DNA of 40,435 nucleotides from Bacteroidales bacterium (lineage in GTDB: Bacteria; Bacteroidota; Bacteroidia; Bacteroidales; WCHB1-69). Positions 33,035 through 40,435 of this stretch are shown piece after piece. The first letter of the stretch is position 1. Each line of letters begins with the position of its first letter. Below the pieces are notes generated by a model. It searched no databases. It was not told the DNA's origin and saw nothing but the letters and a program-made list of their open reading frames with translations. Both the position numbers and the translations under genes were made by a program. The stretch spans positions 1 to 40,435 of the forward strand of contig JAGCCZ010000050.1 in the NCBI GenBank assembly GCA_017651425.1, given 5' to 3'.

Positions 33035-33322
33035 AAGCCCGTCAGGGCTTCCATATTTGTAGCCGAGGACGTTCTCGCATTCCGCTGAAGCCCGTCAGGG
33101 CTTCCATATCTGTAGCCGAGGACGTTCCCAAATACACCCCTCGAACCCCGTCAGGGGTTCCCTATCTGTAGCCGTTGACGATACGGCAGCCCCCACAACC
33201 CCGTGAGGGGTTGCACATCGGACACGACAATGTTTCGGCAACCAGTTGAACATGAATCCCCTCCGGGGATTTGAAACCTCGCATGGGCATCCGCTACAGA
33301 TAGGCATCCCCTGACGGGGATG
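33035..33322. repeat. REP-like palindrome cluster A
   Basis: Six perfect short palindromes in order: AAGCCCGTCAGGGCTT (33035, 33088), AACCCCGTCAGGGGTT (33144), AACCCCGTGAGGGGTT (33197), AATCCCCTCCGGGGATT (33255), CATCCCCTGACGGGGATG (33305). CCTATCTGTAGC after the third returns as its complement GCTACAGATAGG before the last, so about 27 bases at each end form a large inverted repeat with two mismatches. The cluster is intergenic, between the toxin-antitoxin pair and the ATPase gene. The rest of 32815-33507 shows no gene. Confidence 0.9.
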
Positions 33323-33418
33323 AACCACCCCGCACACCAGCGCCACCACCGGCACCATGCCGTCCGTCAGCCCGATGCGGGTGCAGGAGGCGTGGCAGCA
33401 CAATACAATTTGAATGAA

Positions 33419-33470
33419 TTGCACTTTAGAAAGCGCTTTCTTGTTGTTTTTCTCACTTCTAAAAGTGCAA
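33419..33470. promoter_or_regulatory. Inverted repeat upstream of the ATPase promoter
   Basis: TTGCACTTTAGAAAG (33419-33433) and CTTCTAAAAGTGCAA (33456-33470) form near-perfect 15-base arms with one indel, separated by 22 bases, ending 15 bases upstream of the -7 box at 33486. It could be an operator, or a boundary of the inserted segment. Confidence 0.5.
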
Positions 33471-33485
33471 TATTGAAAATTTTAT

Positions 33486-33493
33486 TATTTTTG
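33486..33493 (+). promoter_or_regulatory. Candidate -7 box for the second ATPase gene
   Basis: TATTTTTG, an exact TAnnTTTG match, 14 bases before ATG 33508; downstream of the inverted repeat. Confidence 0.45.
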
Positions 33494-33507
33494 CAAAAAA
33501 AATTATT

Positions 33508-34683
33508 ATGGAAACACTATTTGAATCGTACAGATTATTGCTTGAGATTACTCCAACGGATTATGTCAGGAGTTTTCACAACAAAATCAATTGGAAAAAC
33601 CGATTAATCGGATTAGTTGGCCAGAAAGGAGTTGGCAAATCGACGCTGTTGTTGCAGCATATCAAAAAATATGACAACATTGAGGAGACACTCTATGTTC
33701 AGGCTGATGATATGTATTTTTCAGGACATGGATTGTACGAAACGGCATACGATTTTTATAAGCGTGGCGGAAAGCGTTTGTATATTGATGAAATTCATAA
33801 ATACAAAGGGTGGTCAACTGAGATAAAAATGATTTACGACAAGTTGCCGAAGATGTCTGTCGTTTATTCTGGCAGTTCGCTTTTAGCTCTAAAAAAGGGG
33901 AACTCTGCAGATTTGAGTCGTAGGGCCATTGAATACGCCATGCCGGGATTATCTTTCAGAGAATATTTGAATATTGCCAACGGATGGAATCTGAAAACGG
34001 CCTCTCTTGATGATATTCTGCAAGGAAAAGTGGATTTCCCGTATAGTGAGCATCGGCCTATCAAGTATTTCGAAGAGTATTGTCGAAAAGGATATTATCC
34101 TTTTTTCAAAGAGGAAGATTATAATCTAAGACTCAAACAGGCGATAAACGAAACGGTCGAGCATGACATTCCAAGTTATGCCGACATGCCCGTTGCATCT
34201 GCCGTCAAATTGAAAAAATTGATGTATGTTCTTGCCAACAGTGTGCCGTTCAAGCCCAACTACAGCAAGTTGGCACAAGAACTTGAGATAGGCCGCAATC
34301 AGTTGCCCGATTATATAGAATACCTTGAGAAATCAAGATTATTCAATGCATTGAAAGAAAAAGGCACAGGGGACTCCTTGCTCAGAAAAGTTGAGAAACT
34401 ATACCTTAACAACAGCAACATTGCGTATGCGATATCCGATATTAAACCAGATTCCGGTACTGTTAGGGAGACCATGTTTCTGTCGTGGATGAGTGAATCT
34501 TTTAACGTGACAGCGTCAAGTGTTTCTGATTTTGAAATTGATGGCATCACATTTGAGGTTGGTGGAAAAAGCAAAAAAGGACACCAGATAAAAGATTTGG
34601 ACAATGCTTATCTTGTGAAGGATAATGTTGAATACGCAATAGGGAACTCCATACCGATATGGATGTTTGGTTTTGTGTATTAA
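33508..34683 (+). CDS. AAA (AAA_14-type) ATPase, divergent DUF4143-like C-terminus
   Basis: 391 residues. Walker A GQKGVGKST (K44), Walker B LYIDEIHK (D94-E95) and VYSGSSLLAL after it place the N-terminus in the AAA_14 group. The C-terminal half is similar to but more divergent than the DUF4143 protein at 22457; its nuclease-like site would be FEIDGITFEVGGKSKK. AT-rich, with its own promoter, and bounded by two matching REP clusters, so it looks inserted. Role unknown. The flanking DNA changes abruptly to GC-rich palindromes on both sides. Confidence 0.85.
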   Translation: METLFESYRLLLEITPTDYVRSFHNKINWKNRLIGLVGQKGVGKSTLLLQHIKKYDNIEETLYVQADDMYFSGHGLYETAYDFYKRGGKRLYIDEIHKYKGWSTEIKMIYDKLPKMSVVYSGSSLLALKKGNSADLSRRAIEYAMPGLSFREYLNIANGWNLKTASLDDILQGKVDFPYSEHRPIKYFEEYCRKGYYPFFKEEDYNLRLKQAINETVEHDIPSYADMPVASAVKLKKLMYVLANSVPFKPNYSKLAQELEIGRNQLPDYIEYLEKSRLFNALKEKGTGDSLLRKVEKLYLNNSNIAYAISDIKPDSGTVRETMFLSWMSESFNVTASSVSDFEIDGITFEVGGKSKKGHQIKDLDNAYLVKDNVEYAIGNSIPIWMFGFVY

Positions 34684-34704
34684 GATAACACCTTGTGGGG
34701 TGAA

Positions 34705-34860
34705 GATTATTACGTATCGGAATTCACCAGTGCCTCCACCGGTACCGCGCTGTCCATCAGCCCGATGCGGGTGCCGGAGGCGTGGCGGTTGGAGGCGGTG
34801 TGGGACAGGGAGGTACGTGACGGCGGCTACGGGCGGAGCAGGACACGGAAGGAGAGGTCG
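34705..34860. repeat. Duplicated GC-rich segment, copy C
   Basis: About 150 bases of GC-rich DNA beginning TTCACCAGTGCCTCCACCGG recur with substitutions at 35195-35340 and, in shorter form, at 33330-33400. In each case the segment is attached to a REP palindrome cluster. No start, promoter or conserved protein was convincingly identified in it. Confidence 0.7.
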
Positions 34861-34920
34861 TGACGGAGGAGGGCTTCGGCCTTGCGGATGTCGTCGTCGA
34901 TTTCGGCAAATCGGTGATGG
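34827..34920 (-). pseudogene. Copy of the short-ORF tail in REP cluster B region
   Basis: Minus strand reads HRFAEIDDDIRKAEALLRHD then LSFRVLLRP and a stop. It is the best match to the tail of the ORF at 19529-19771. Upstream of HRF the frame runs into REP palindromes, so the gene body is missing. Confidence 0.45.
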
Positions 34921-34941
34921 GCTCGTTTCCGTATCCTTCCA

Positions 34942-35180
34942 AAGCCCGTCAGGGCTTCCATCTCTGTAGCACGAGGACGTTCCCAAATACACCCCCCGAA
35001 CCCCGTCAGGGGTTCCCTATCTGTAGCCGTTGGCGATGCGGCAGCCCCCACAACCCCGTGAGGGGTTGCACATCGGGCACGATAATATTTTGGCAACCCG
35101 TTGAAAATGAATCCCCTCCGGGGATTTGAAACCGCGCGTGTTATCCGTTTGCTACAGATAGGCATCCCCTGACGGGGATG
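34942..35180. repeat. REP-like palindrome cluster B
   Basis: Five palindromes in the same order and orientation as cluster A: AAGCCCGTCAGGGCTT (34942), AACCCCGTCAGGGGTT (34999), AACCCCGTGAGGGGTT (35052), AATCCCCTCCGGGGATT (35110), CATCCCCTGACGGGGATG (35163), with nearly identical spacer DNA. Cluster A and B therefore arose by duplication and now flank the ATPase gene. No gene is seen in 34684-35573 apart from the relic described. Confidence 0.9.
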
Positions 35181-35341
35181 AGATGTCAATTAACATTCAC
35201 CAGCGCCTCCACCGGCACCGTGCCGTCCATCAGCCCGATGCAGGTGTCGGAGGCGTGGCGGTTGGAGGTGGTGTGAGGCAGGGAGGTGCGTGACGGCGGT
35301 TACGGACGGAGCAGGCGACGGAAGGAGAGGTCGTGGTGAAA

Positions 35342-35485
35342 CTACAGCAAAAGTCCTCGTCTGTTCAATTCGATTTTGACAGCAGAGCGATATTTCTCCA
35401 TATAGATAGATTCTGAACATTCAAGAAGATACATCGATGTTTTTATCTTGCGAGCAATACACCTAAGCAGTTCGTTCCCATTTCT
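35342..35485 (-). pseudogene. Unassigned open-frame remnant
   Basis: About 47 codons on the minus strand end at a TAG at 35344-35342 and read ARKIKTSMYLLECSESIYME then KYRSAVKIELNRRGLLL. The pattern looks like a real protein C-terminus, but no start is present upstream of it (a stop lies near 35490), so it is probably the end of a lost gene. It marks the edge of an AT-rich stretch. Confidence 0.3.
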
Positions 35486-35573
35486 TTCAATTATTTACAT
35501 CGGACATGTTTCTACTTTTGATAACAGTATGCGCTTTTTCGAATTTGGCATTTAATCCGTTCTCTCTTACTAA

Positions 35574-36932
35574 TTATAATTCTTCACCTTCTTTTGCTAA
35601 ACAATCCATCAGCTTATTCAAAAAATCTTGCAGTCGTTTGCTTAGTAGGAGTAGATTTTCCGATTTTTTTATTTCAACTAACGGATTCAATCCCTCCATG
35701 CTGTTTATTATACGGACTACTGCGTTGGAATAAGCACCTGAACTTTCAATATAATGGGCATGCAAATGTCTATAATTAACATCTCGTTCTTCGATATTCT
35801 GTACAAATATTTCATCAAGTTGATCAGCTTCATCTATTAACTCCATGTTGCTCTCAGGTATTACTTCTCTTATTTTTGCCCAAAAAGATACTTCTTTGTG
35901 ACTTTCGGAATAACCATATAAGTGATCAAGAGTGGAAGCGTGTATGATATGGAGTCTTCTCAGATTCAAAATGCTTTCATCAGTGGATGCTGAATTGATA
36001 TAAGCCCTCATTATCGAAGCTAAATCAATGTAATAAAAACATAGCAATAGACGCATGTTTAACATTTCATACATGGTTTTTGTCGCTTTTGTGAGTCTAT
36101 CCCCTACAATACCCAATTCTTCCATTTTAGTTGTTATCCTATTTGTCACACTCATTTTTGCAGATATTCTGTCCATTGACGTTGCTACTAATGCAAGTGC
36201 TTTAGACACGTCTTTGGGGAAATCCGTTTTTCTTATCCCATTGATGACTAACTGATGAATTCCTGATTCGGACACCTTAAATCTATTATTGTTTGTAGGA
36301 TTGGGGACGAAAACATACGAAGAACTTGTCGCTATAATCTCGTCAAGAAGGCGGATTAAATTCCAAAGTATCTCATTGTATCTGTTTACCTGAACAAGAC
36401 ATCCTTCCTCGCTTGAGAGCTCTATCGTTTTCTTATAAACAAAAAGCATATCGTCATTATAATGATATGTTACATCTCTTAAAGTCCTGTCTTTTAGATA
36501 TATTGATTCGAATTTGTCCAAATCATTTTCGATTTCTAAAATTCTTGAATTGATTTCAACAGGGGCAAGTTTCTTTAATTTTGAAAAATACGAGTGTGCT
36601 CTTGCTTTGCCAAAGTTTCTGATTAATTTATATCCTTCCAAGATTGATGCTTGGATATTTTTCAAAAGAAATCTCTTTTCAAGATTAGTCTCGGCCCTAA
36701 ATTCTGACACGAGTAATGCTCCCATATCTAGCAAAGAAAAGAGACATCCGACTTTTAAACCGTAGGCAAGCTGAAATATTTCAACATACATTTGATTCGA
36801 AGGAATCTTTGGCATCGCACCTTTTATCGATTCTTCGAGAAGGATATTTTCTCCTAATGATTTCATTAATTCACTAATCGTTGTACTTGCGTTTTCACGC
36901 AATTGTTCCAATCTTTTAGTTTTAAGATTCAT
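35574..36932 (-). CDS. Candidate tandem-HEPN protein (unknown family)
   Basis: 452 residues, predicted entirely alpha-helical, AT-rich. Two halves (about 55-200 and 287-447) resemble each other. Each has a long hydrophobic helix, a second helix ending near a Tyr, a segment with F-x-K-[LI]-R/K, and then an R-[D/H]-x3-H-Y motif: RDVTYHY with R152/H157 and RHLHAHY with R388/H393. R-[NDH]-x3-H is the catalytic signature of HEPN RNases, and it sits before the terminal helix as in that fold. If correct, this is a double-HEPN RNase of a kind I cannot name. No signal peptide or membrane helix is seen. ATG 36932 follows a TAATTTTG -7 box by 25 bases. Function is inferred only from motif and layout. 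Confidence 0.75.
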   Translation of the reverse strand: MNLKTKRLEQLRENASTTISELMKSLGENILLEESIKGAMPKIPSNQMYVEIFQLAYGLKVGCLFSLLDMGALLVSEFRAETNLEKRFLLKNIQASILEGYKLIRNFGKARAHSYFSKLKKLAPVEINSRILEIENDLDKFESIYLKDRTLRDVTYHYNDDMLFVYKKTIELSSEEGCLVQVNRYNEILWNLIRLLDEIIATSSSYVFVPNPTNNNRFKVSESGIHQLVINGIRKTDFPKDVSKALALVATSMDRISAKMSVTNRITTKMEELGIVGDRLTKATKTMYEMLNMRLLLCFYYIDLASIMRAYINSASTDESILNLRRLHIIHASTLDHLYGYSESHKEVSFWAKIREVIPESNMELIDEADQLDEIFVQNIEERDVNYRHLHAHYIESSGAYSNAVVRIINSMEGLNPLVEIKKSENLLLLSKRLQDFLNKLMDCLAKEGEEL

Positions 36933-36957
36933 TTTTTTTATTTTTAAGATAATTCCG

Positions 36958-36965
36958 CAAAATTA
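36958..36965 (-). promoter_or_regulatory. Candidate -7 box for the tandem-HEPN gene
   Basis: TAATTTTG on the minus strand, 25 bases upstream of ATG 36932; exact TAnnTTTG match, so the gene is not simply cotranscribed with the methylase. Confidence 0.45.
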
Positions 36966-37052
36966 CACCAAATCCTTATATGGTTGATCGTTTCCCAAAG
37001 TATTTCTTTTAACAAGTCACAAACCGTATTTGTTAACAATTGTTGATAATCG

Positions 37053-37200
37053 TTATTTGCCCCCTTCCACCACCTCCACGTCCTCCTCCGTCAACCCATA
37101 CAACCCATACATCATCCCGTCAATCTCCCGCTCCAAAGCAAAAATGTCACCTGAAGTTTCTTCACAATTATTTGCTCAACCAACTTGACCATCTCTTGGA
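37053..37200 (-). pseudogene. Relic C-terminus of an older Eco57I-type methylase
   Basis: GC-rich DNA directly after the methylase stop. In one frame it reads IQEMVKLVEQIIVKKLQ; after a one-base shift it continues GDIFALEREIDGMMYGLYGL and TEEDVEVVEGGK with a TAA at 37055. This is the usual C-terminal pattern of Eco57I-type methylases (xALExEID-xx-YxLYGLTEEE). The intact methylase upstream ends with its own, diverged version (SIIDEIDDFIGPLYGLTQDE). The relic is thus a second, frameshifted methylase end, left behind after replacement of the preceding part. Confidence 0.7.
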
Positions 37201-37204
37201 TTTA

Positions 37205-40200
37205 TCATTCGCCCGCCATTCGGAATTCAATTTCATAATTTTTTATAAAGTTAATTTCATCCTGTGTCAAACCATATAAGGGACCTATAAAATCATCAAT
37301 CTCGTCAATTATTGATTTGGAACGGACTATTTTATATTCTTTGAAAGAGTCAACAAGATATTTAGATTCCCCAGTTGATAATCTAACATTAGCATTTATC
37401 TCGATATCGTCAAGATATTTCTTGTATAGTTTTTCTAAATCAACAATATTTTTATCAGAGAGGAAAGGAAGCGTAAAATTTTCAATTTCATAAGTTTTCC
37501 AGTCCAAATTGTTAGAATAGATTTGATAGAACCAAAACGACAAACTGCTACTCAAAACACAACCGATAGCGTTTGCGAATCTTTTGTTGAAAAACAAAGG
37601 CTTTTCTTTTGTCGAACCGGTTGGATAATTCGTAACGACTTTAAAGTATCTGCCTCCTGTTGTGCGATAATAAATCGGCGTACCTTTTGAATCATAAAAA
37701 GCAGATAATCTCTTGTGACTATTTATTTTATTCAATATTGATTTCTCAACTTCACTTCCAATCTTAGGTATTCTTCCATAAAGCATATATGTTTTCACAT
37801 CTGTGAATTGCAAGTGATCTACAAGATATTGTAAATTAAACTTGTCTGCGTTTCGGCGATACATTTTTGTTGAAAACACATGACGACACCCTTTTCCTGT
37901 TTTAGTAAAAAGAAGAATAGATGTATTTATAAATGCACGATCAAAAACTGGTTTTGGACGTGCTGCATACGAGGAAACATAAACATTGTCGCATTTTTCT
38001 AATAAGATACGGTGGACACCAGATAAAGAATCGCTTGAAGTGATTGCAATAGGTACTATAAATGCAAGATTACCCTCTTCTTTAAGTATATTATACCCAT
38101 GCTCAATAAATAGAGTAAATGTATCAAGAGAACCTTTTTGTTTCCCCGATATTGTTTTAGCTGTAATGTAGTTTTCTTTATAGTATTTTTTACACTCATC
38201 AGAGTATTTTGCGCCATACGGCGGGTTCCCAATCACAATGTCAAACCCACCCTTGTCGAAGATGTCTTTGAACCACGTGTGCCAGAGGAAGAACTCCTGG
38301 TTGGCGGAAGGGTCGAGGGTGGTGAGGCGGATTTCGGCACGTGGGGAAATCCCTAACTGACGGATGTAGCTCTTCACACTATCATTGATGCTCTGCCTCA
38401 TCTCGGCTTTCTTCACGTGGTCGGTAATGCTGAAGTACTCCTTCAACAACATCTGCAGGTTGCGCTTGGTGTCGTCGGTGGCGAACTCGAAACCGAACTG
38501 GTTCTCACCAGCCTTGTTTCGTCCTTTCCCTAAGCGACTGAGCTGACCGTCGCTGCTCATCATCCGGCTCAAATCCACCCCTTCGAAGCTCTCTATCAGA
38601 CTGTTGCCCTGCATGAACTTGTAGTCGAAGTTGGGCAGGGCCTGCGGCTCCTCGCTGTCCACCACGATGCTCAACCAGAACCGCAAACGGGCAACGTCGA
38701 TGGCACCCCGCTCAATATCGACCCCGTAGATGTTGTTTTCGATGATCTCTTTCTTCAATTGTGATCTGTGAACAGTGATCAGTGAACAGGAATCATGGTT
38801 GGTCAAGGCTTCGCGGCATCTCCATAATTCGTTCAACAATCCCATCGGGAACGCACCTGAACCAATGGCCGGGTCGCAGATCTTCACCTCGCGCAAAGCT
38901 TTGTTGAGCATATCACGATAAGGTTCTAATTCCGATTGCATCTCATGTGTCTCCACAAAGGTGCGGATTTTAGTGATCAGTGAACTGTGATCAGTGATTT
39001 GAGAATCGATGTCGGTTGGGATTTTCGTGTTTTTGTTCTGTTCACTGTTCACTGACAACTGTTCACTAAGATACGCGATTAGGGACTCCTTGCACATGTA
39101 CCGCACAATCTCCTTCGGGGTGTAGAACGCGCCCTTGGCCTTGTTGTCCTCCAACAGACTCTCGAAGATCTTGCCCAGCATTTCGGGATCGACACCAATC
39201 TCGGCATCGTCGGGGTCGTTTTCGTCGACGGTGAAGTTGTAGGAGGCCAAAAAGGTGAATAGGTCGTTGAATAACGAAGCCGGCAGCTTGATATTCATCT
39301 TATCCACCTCGTCACGCTCGAACAAACCGCCGTTGAGGTACGGCAAATGCTCCCACTGTCTCAACAAACCCCGGTCCCACTGTTCGTCGGCAAACAGTTT
39401 CTCACGCTGCTCCGGCTCGGTGTTGAAGATTCCGAAAAAGAGCGGTTCCAAGACCTGTTCAAGAAAATCGGCTTGATGAGGACTGGAGCAAAACAGGTCG
39501 CGCAGGAACGTCGGATTGCCGTTGAGCCAGCCTTTTTTCTGCAGGAAATGGAGGAACACGATGCGGCCCATCATCTTTTTGACGTAGTCGTGGAGACGGG
39601 TATCGGATGTTCCGTCGGCAGAGACGCGCCATGGCATGTCTCTACGATAGGATTGCGTGAGGTTCGCCACAATCCGGTCATAATGGAGATGGTATTCGTC
39701 GAAAAACTCATCGCTGAGCGCATCCACCGAGAAGGATTCCCTGAGGTCGGACAGCGTTAAGTGTCCATTCAGTTTGGCCACCTTCTCCAATCGCTCAAGC
39801 GGTGTTTTGTATTGCCCGTTTTCGTCACCCAAGATATAGGAGAACCGTTTGGCCGAGGTGCTGCCCTCCTTGAGGTCGCAGATGTAGGACAAACGCCAGT
39901 GCCGACCGTCGTCGAAAACGGCAATGGCTCCATCGACATCGTATTTCAGATAGGGACTGATCAGCTTGCGTAGGCCTACGCGCTTGCGCCGCACATCGCC
40001 GCCATCGGCCACGCGGGTGTAGAAGAAGCCGAGCAGACGATGGTCGGCATCATTCATCTGACCGATGAAAAAACTCTGGTCGCCTTCGGCGTTGGTGTCA
40101 AACCATTCGGGACGCGAGGCCACATCGTGGCAACCGAAAAGGCGATGCACGACTTCGCGGCTGTAAGTGGTATAGTCGAACGGCGATTTGAAAATCTGAC

Positions 40201-40219
40201 GGAGGGTTTCGGTATTCAT
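37205..40219 (-). CDS. Eco57I-type N6-adenine DNA methylase (restriction-modification or defence)
   Basis: 1004 residues. The catalytic part has motif I DPAIGSGAFPMG (about residue 446) and motif IV NPPYG (about 664). Residues about 1-440 are an N-terminal region with WFDTNAEGDQSFFIGQMNDA and MGRIVFLHFLQKKGWL, present in large stand-alone methylases of this type; I could not point to a nuclease motif with confidence. Residues from about 668 to the end would be the target-recognition part; its DNA is sharply more AT-rich than the catalytic part. Residues about 384-416 and 477-486 are encoded by inserted palindromic repeats. It begins 8 bases after the preceding gene, so an operon is likely. 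It modifies adenine; whether it also cuts DNA or needs partners is open. Confidence 0.88.
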   Translation of the reverse strand: MNTETLRQIFKSPFDYTTYSREVVHRLFGCHDVASRPEWFDTNAEGDQSFFIGQMNDADHRLLGFFYTRVADGGDVRRKRVGLRKLISPYLKYDVDGAIAVFDDGRHWRLSYICDLKEGSTSAKRFSYILGDENGQYKTPLERLEKVAKLNGHLTLSDLRESFSVDALSDEFFDEYHLHYDRIVANLTQSYRRDMPWRVSADGTSDTRLHDYVKKMMGRIVFLHFLQKKGWLNGNPTFLRDLFCSSPHQADFLEQVLEPLFFGIFNTEPEQREKLFADEQWDRGLLRQWEHLPYLNGGLFERDEVDKMNIKLPASLFNDLFTFLASYNFTVDENDPDDAEIGVDPEMLGKIFESLLEDNKAKGAFYTPKEIVRYMCKESLIAYLSEQLSVNSEQNKNTKIPTDIDSQITDHSSLITKIRTFVETHEMQSELEPYRDMLNKALREVKICDPAIGSGAFPMGLLNELWRCREALTNHDSCSLITVHRSQLKKEIIENNIYGVDIERGAIDVARLRFWLSIVVDSEEPQALPNFDYKFMQGNSLIESFEGVDLSRMMSSDGQLSRLGKGRNKAGENQFGFEFATDDTKRNLQMLLKEYFSITDHVKKAEMRQSINDSVKSYIRQLGISPRAEIRLTTLDPSANQEFFLWHTWFKDIFDKGGFDIVIGNPPYGAKYSDECKKYYKENYITAKTISGKQKGSLDTFTLFIEHGYNILKEEGNLAFIVPIAITSSDSLSGVHRILLEKCDNVYVSSYAARPKPVFDRAFINTSILLFTKTGKGCRHVFSTKMYRRNADKFNLQYLVDHLQFTDVKTYMLYGRIPKIGSEVEKSILNKINSHKRLSAFYDSKGTPIYYRTTGGRYFKVVTNYPTGSTKEKPLFFNKRFANAIGCVLSSSLSFWFYQIYSNNLDWKTYEIENFTLPFLSDKNIVDLEKLYKKYLDDIEINANVRLSTGESKYLVDSFKEYKIVRSKSIIDEIDDFIGPLYGLTQDEINFIKNYEIEFRMAGE
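38761..39070. repeat. In-frame palindromic repeat insertions in methylase gene
   Basis: Three stretches, 38761-38788, 38973-38998 and 39035-39068, are built from GTGATCAGTGAAC / GTTCACTGATCAC units in both orientations. They are read in frame and give low-complexity SLITVHRS, SQITDHSSLIT and SEQLSVNSEQ peptides between methylase motifs. Confidence 0.75.
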
Positions 40220-40227
40220 TGTCGGGT

Positions 40228-40435
40228 TTATTTGAAAGTTTCACTTAAAATGATGTCGGCGGCGGTGTAGGTCACTTGCTTGGTTTCGGTCTGCGGCTGT
40301 GGTTGGCTGTAGCGTCTGTCCAACTCCTCAAGCTGTTCCTGTATCTTGGTGAGCGGTGCGGGCTCTTTCTTCTGCTTCCTCGAAATACGGTTGAGGGCAT
40401 CGGCTAACTGGTTGTAGGCACCGCGTTCCACCATC
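40228..40435 (-). CDS. 3' end of gene preceding the methylase (cut by window edge)
   Basis: The last 68 codons of a gene that begins outside the window; the Met at 40434 need not be the start. The sequence is charged and helical: ADALNRISRKQKKEPAPLTK, then EQLEELDRRYSQPQPQTETK, ending TYTAADIILSETFK. No domain is visible in this tail. The stop is 8 bases before the methylase ATG, so the two genes form an operon; in comparable loci this position is often taken by a helicase, but that cannot be shown here. Confidence 0.6.
   Translation of the reverse strand, partial: MVERGAYNQLADALNRISRKQKKEPAPLTKIQEQLEELDRRYSQPQPQTETKQVTYTAADIILSETFK

Noticed and set aside
33035..35180. Regularly spaced palindromes that look like a CRISPR array
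   Set aside because: The repeats differ from one another, spacers are not unique and recur in the second cluster, and there are no cas genes; they fit REP-like palindromes.
34722..35275. Open frame reading RHASxTxIGLMDxxVPVEALV in three duplicated segments
   Set aside because: Between the two best copies five changes alter the amino acid and only two are silent, and no start or promoter is present, so there is no sign of selection for protein.
37205..40435. Assignment of the methylase operon to BREX, DISARM or another named defence system
   Set aside because: Only one complete gene and a 68-codon tail are present, and none of the other marker genes of those systems is in the window.

Overview
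The window looks like chromosomal DNA of a Bacteroidota member, most likely order Bacteroidales. The signs are TAnnTTTG-type -7 promoter boxes about 20-60 bases upstream of many starts, few Shine-Dalgarno sites, a PorT/SprT-like type IX secretion protein together with an M28 peptidase carrying a type IX C-terminal sorting domain, a GWxTD protein, a FISUMP lipoprotein, a complete Na+-NQR operon and a dimeric-type GlyRS. This rests on family recognition and sequence signals; no database search was possible.

Left part (1-18.3 kb) is a dense housekeeping region: the 5' half of glyA, an AlkZ-related protein, a GreA/GreB-family factor divergent from a RecD-like helicase, a heptose-7-phosphate kinase, porT, glyS, a GWxTD protein, nqrABCDEF, a large DUF349 protein with a Glu/Pro/Ala repeat, a DUF2147 protein, an HslR-like S4 protein and a protein with a TonB-like C-terminal domain.

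Middle part (18.3-32.8 kb) mixes core genes (nadA, rseP, a nucleoside phosphorylase, an exonuclease) with accessory ones: an Abi_2-type abortive-infection protein, AT-rich degenerate DNA with a possible transposase remnant, a lipoprotein, the sorted M28 peptidase, an AAA/DUF4143 ATPase, a coupled DUF3990 ADP-ribosyltransferase-fold pair and a RelE/ParE toxin-antitoxin pair. Many gene ends here touch dispersed palindromic elements, and several start codons follow short tandem arrays (8-mers or 7-mers).

Right part (32.8-40.4 kb) is a defence-like accessory region. Two near-identical clusters of REP-like palindromes flank an AAA ATPase gene. Next come an AT-rich gene whose two halves resemble each other and each carry an R-[N/D/H]-x3-H motif (candidate tandem HEPN protein), a relic of a methylase C-terminus, and a large Eco57I-type adenine methylase. 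The methylase has an AT-rich target-recognition half that begins at its NPPYG motif, while its catalytic half is GC-rich and carries in-frame palindromic insertions. The best leads for something undescribed are the tandem-HEPN candidate beside this apparently domain-swapped methylase, and the mosaic of palindromic and tandem repeats tied to gene ends and starts.
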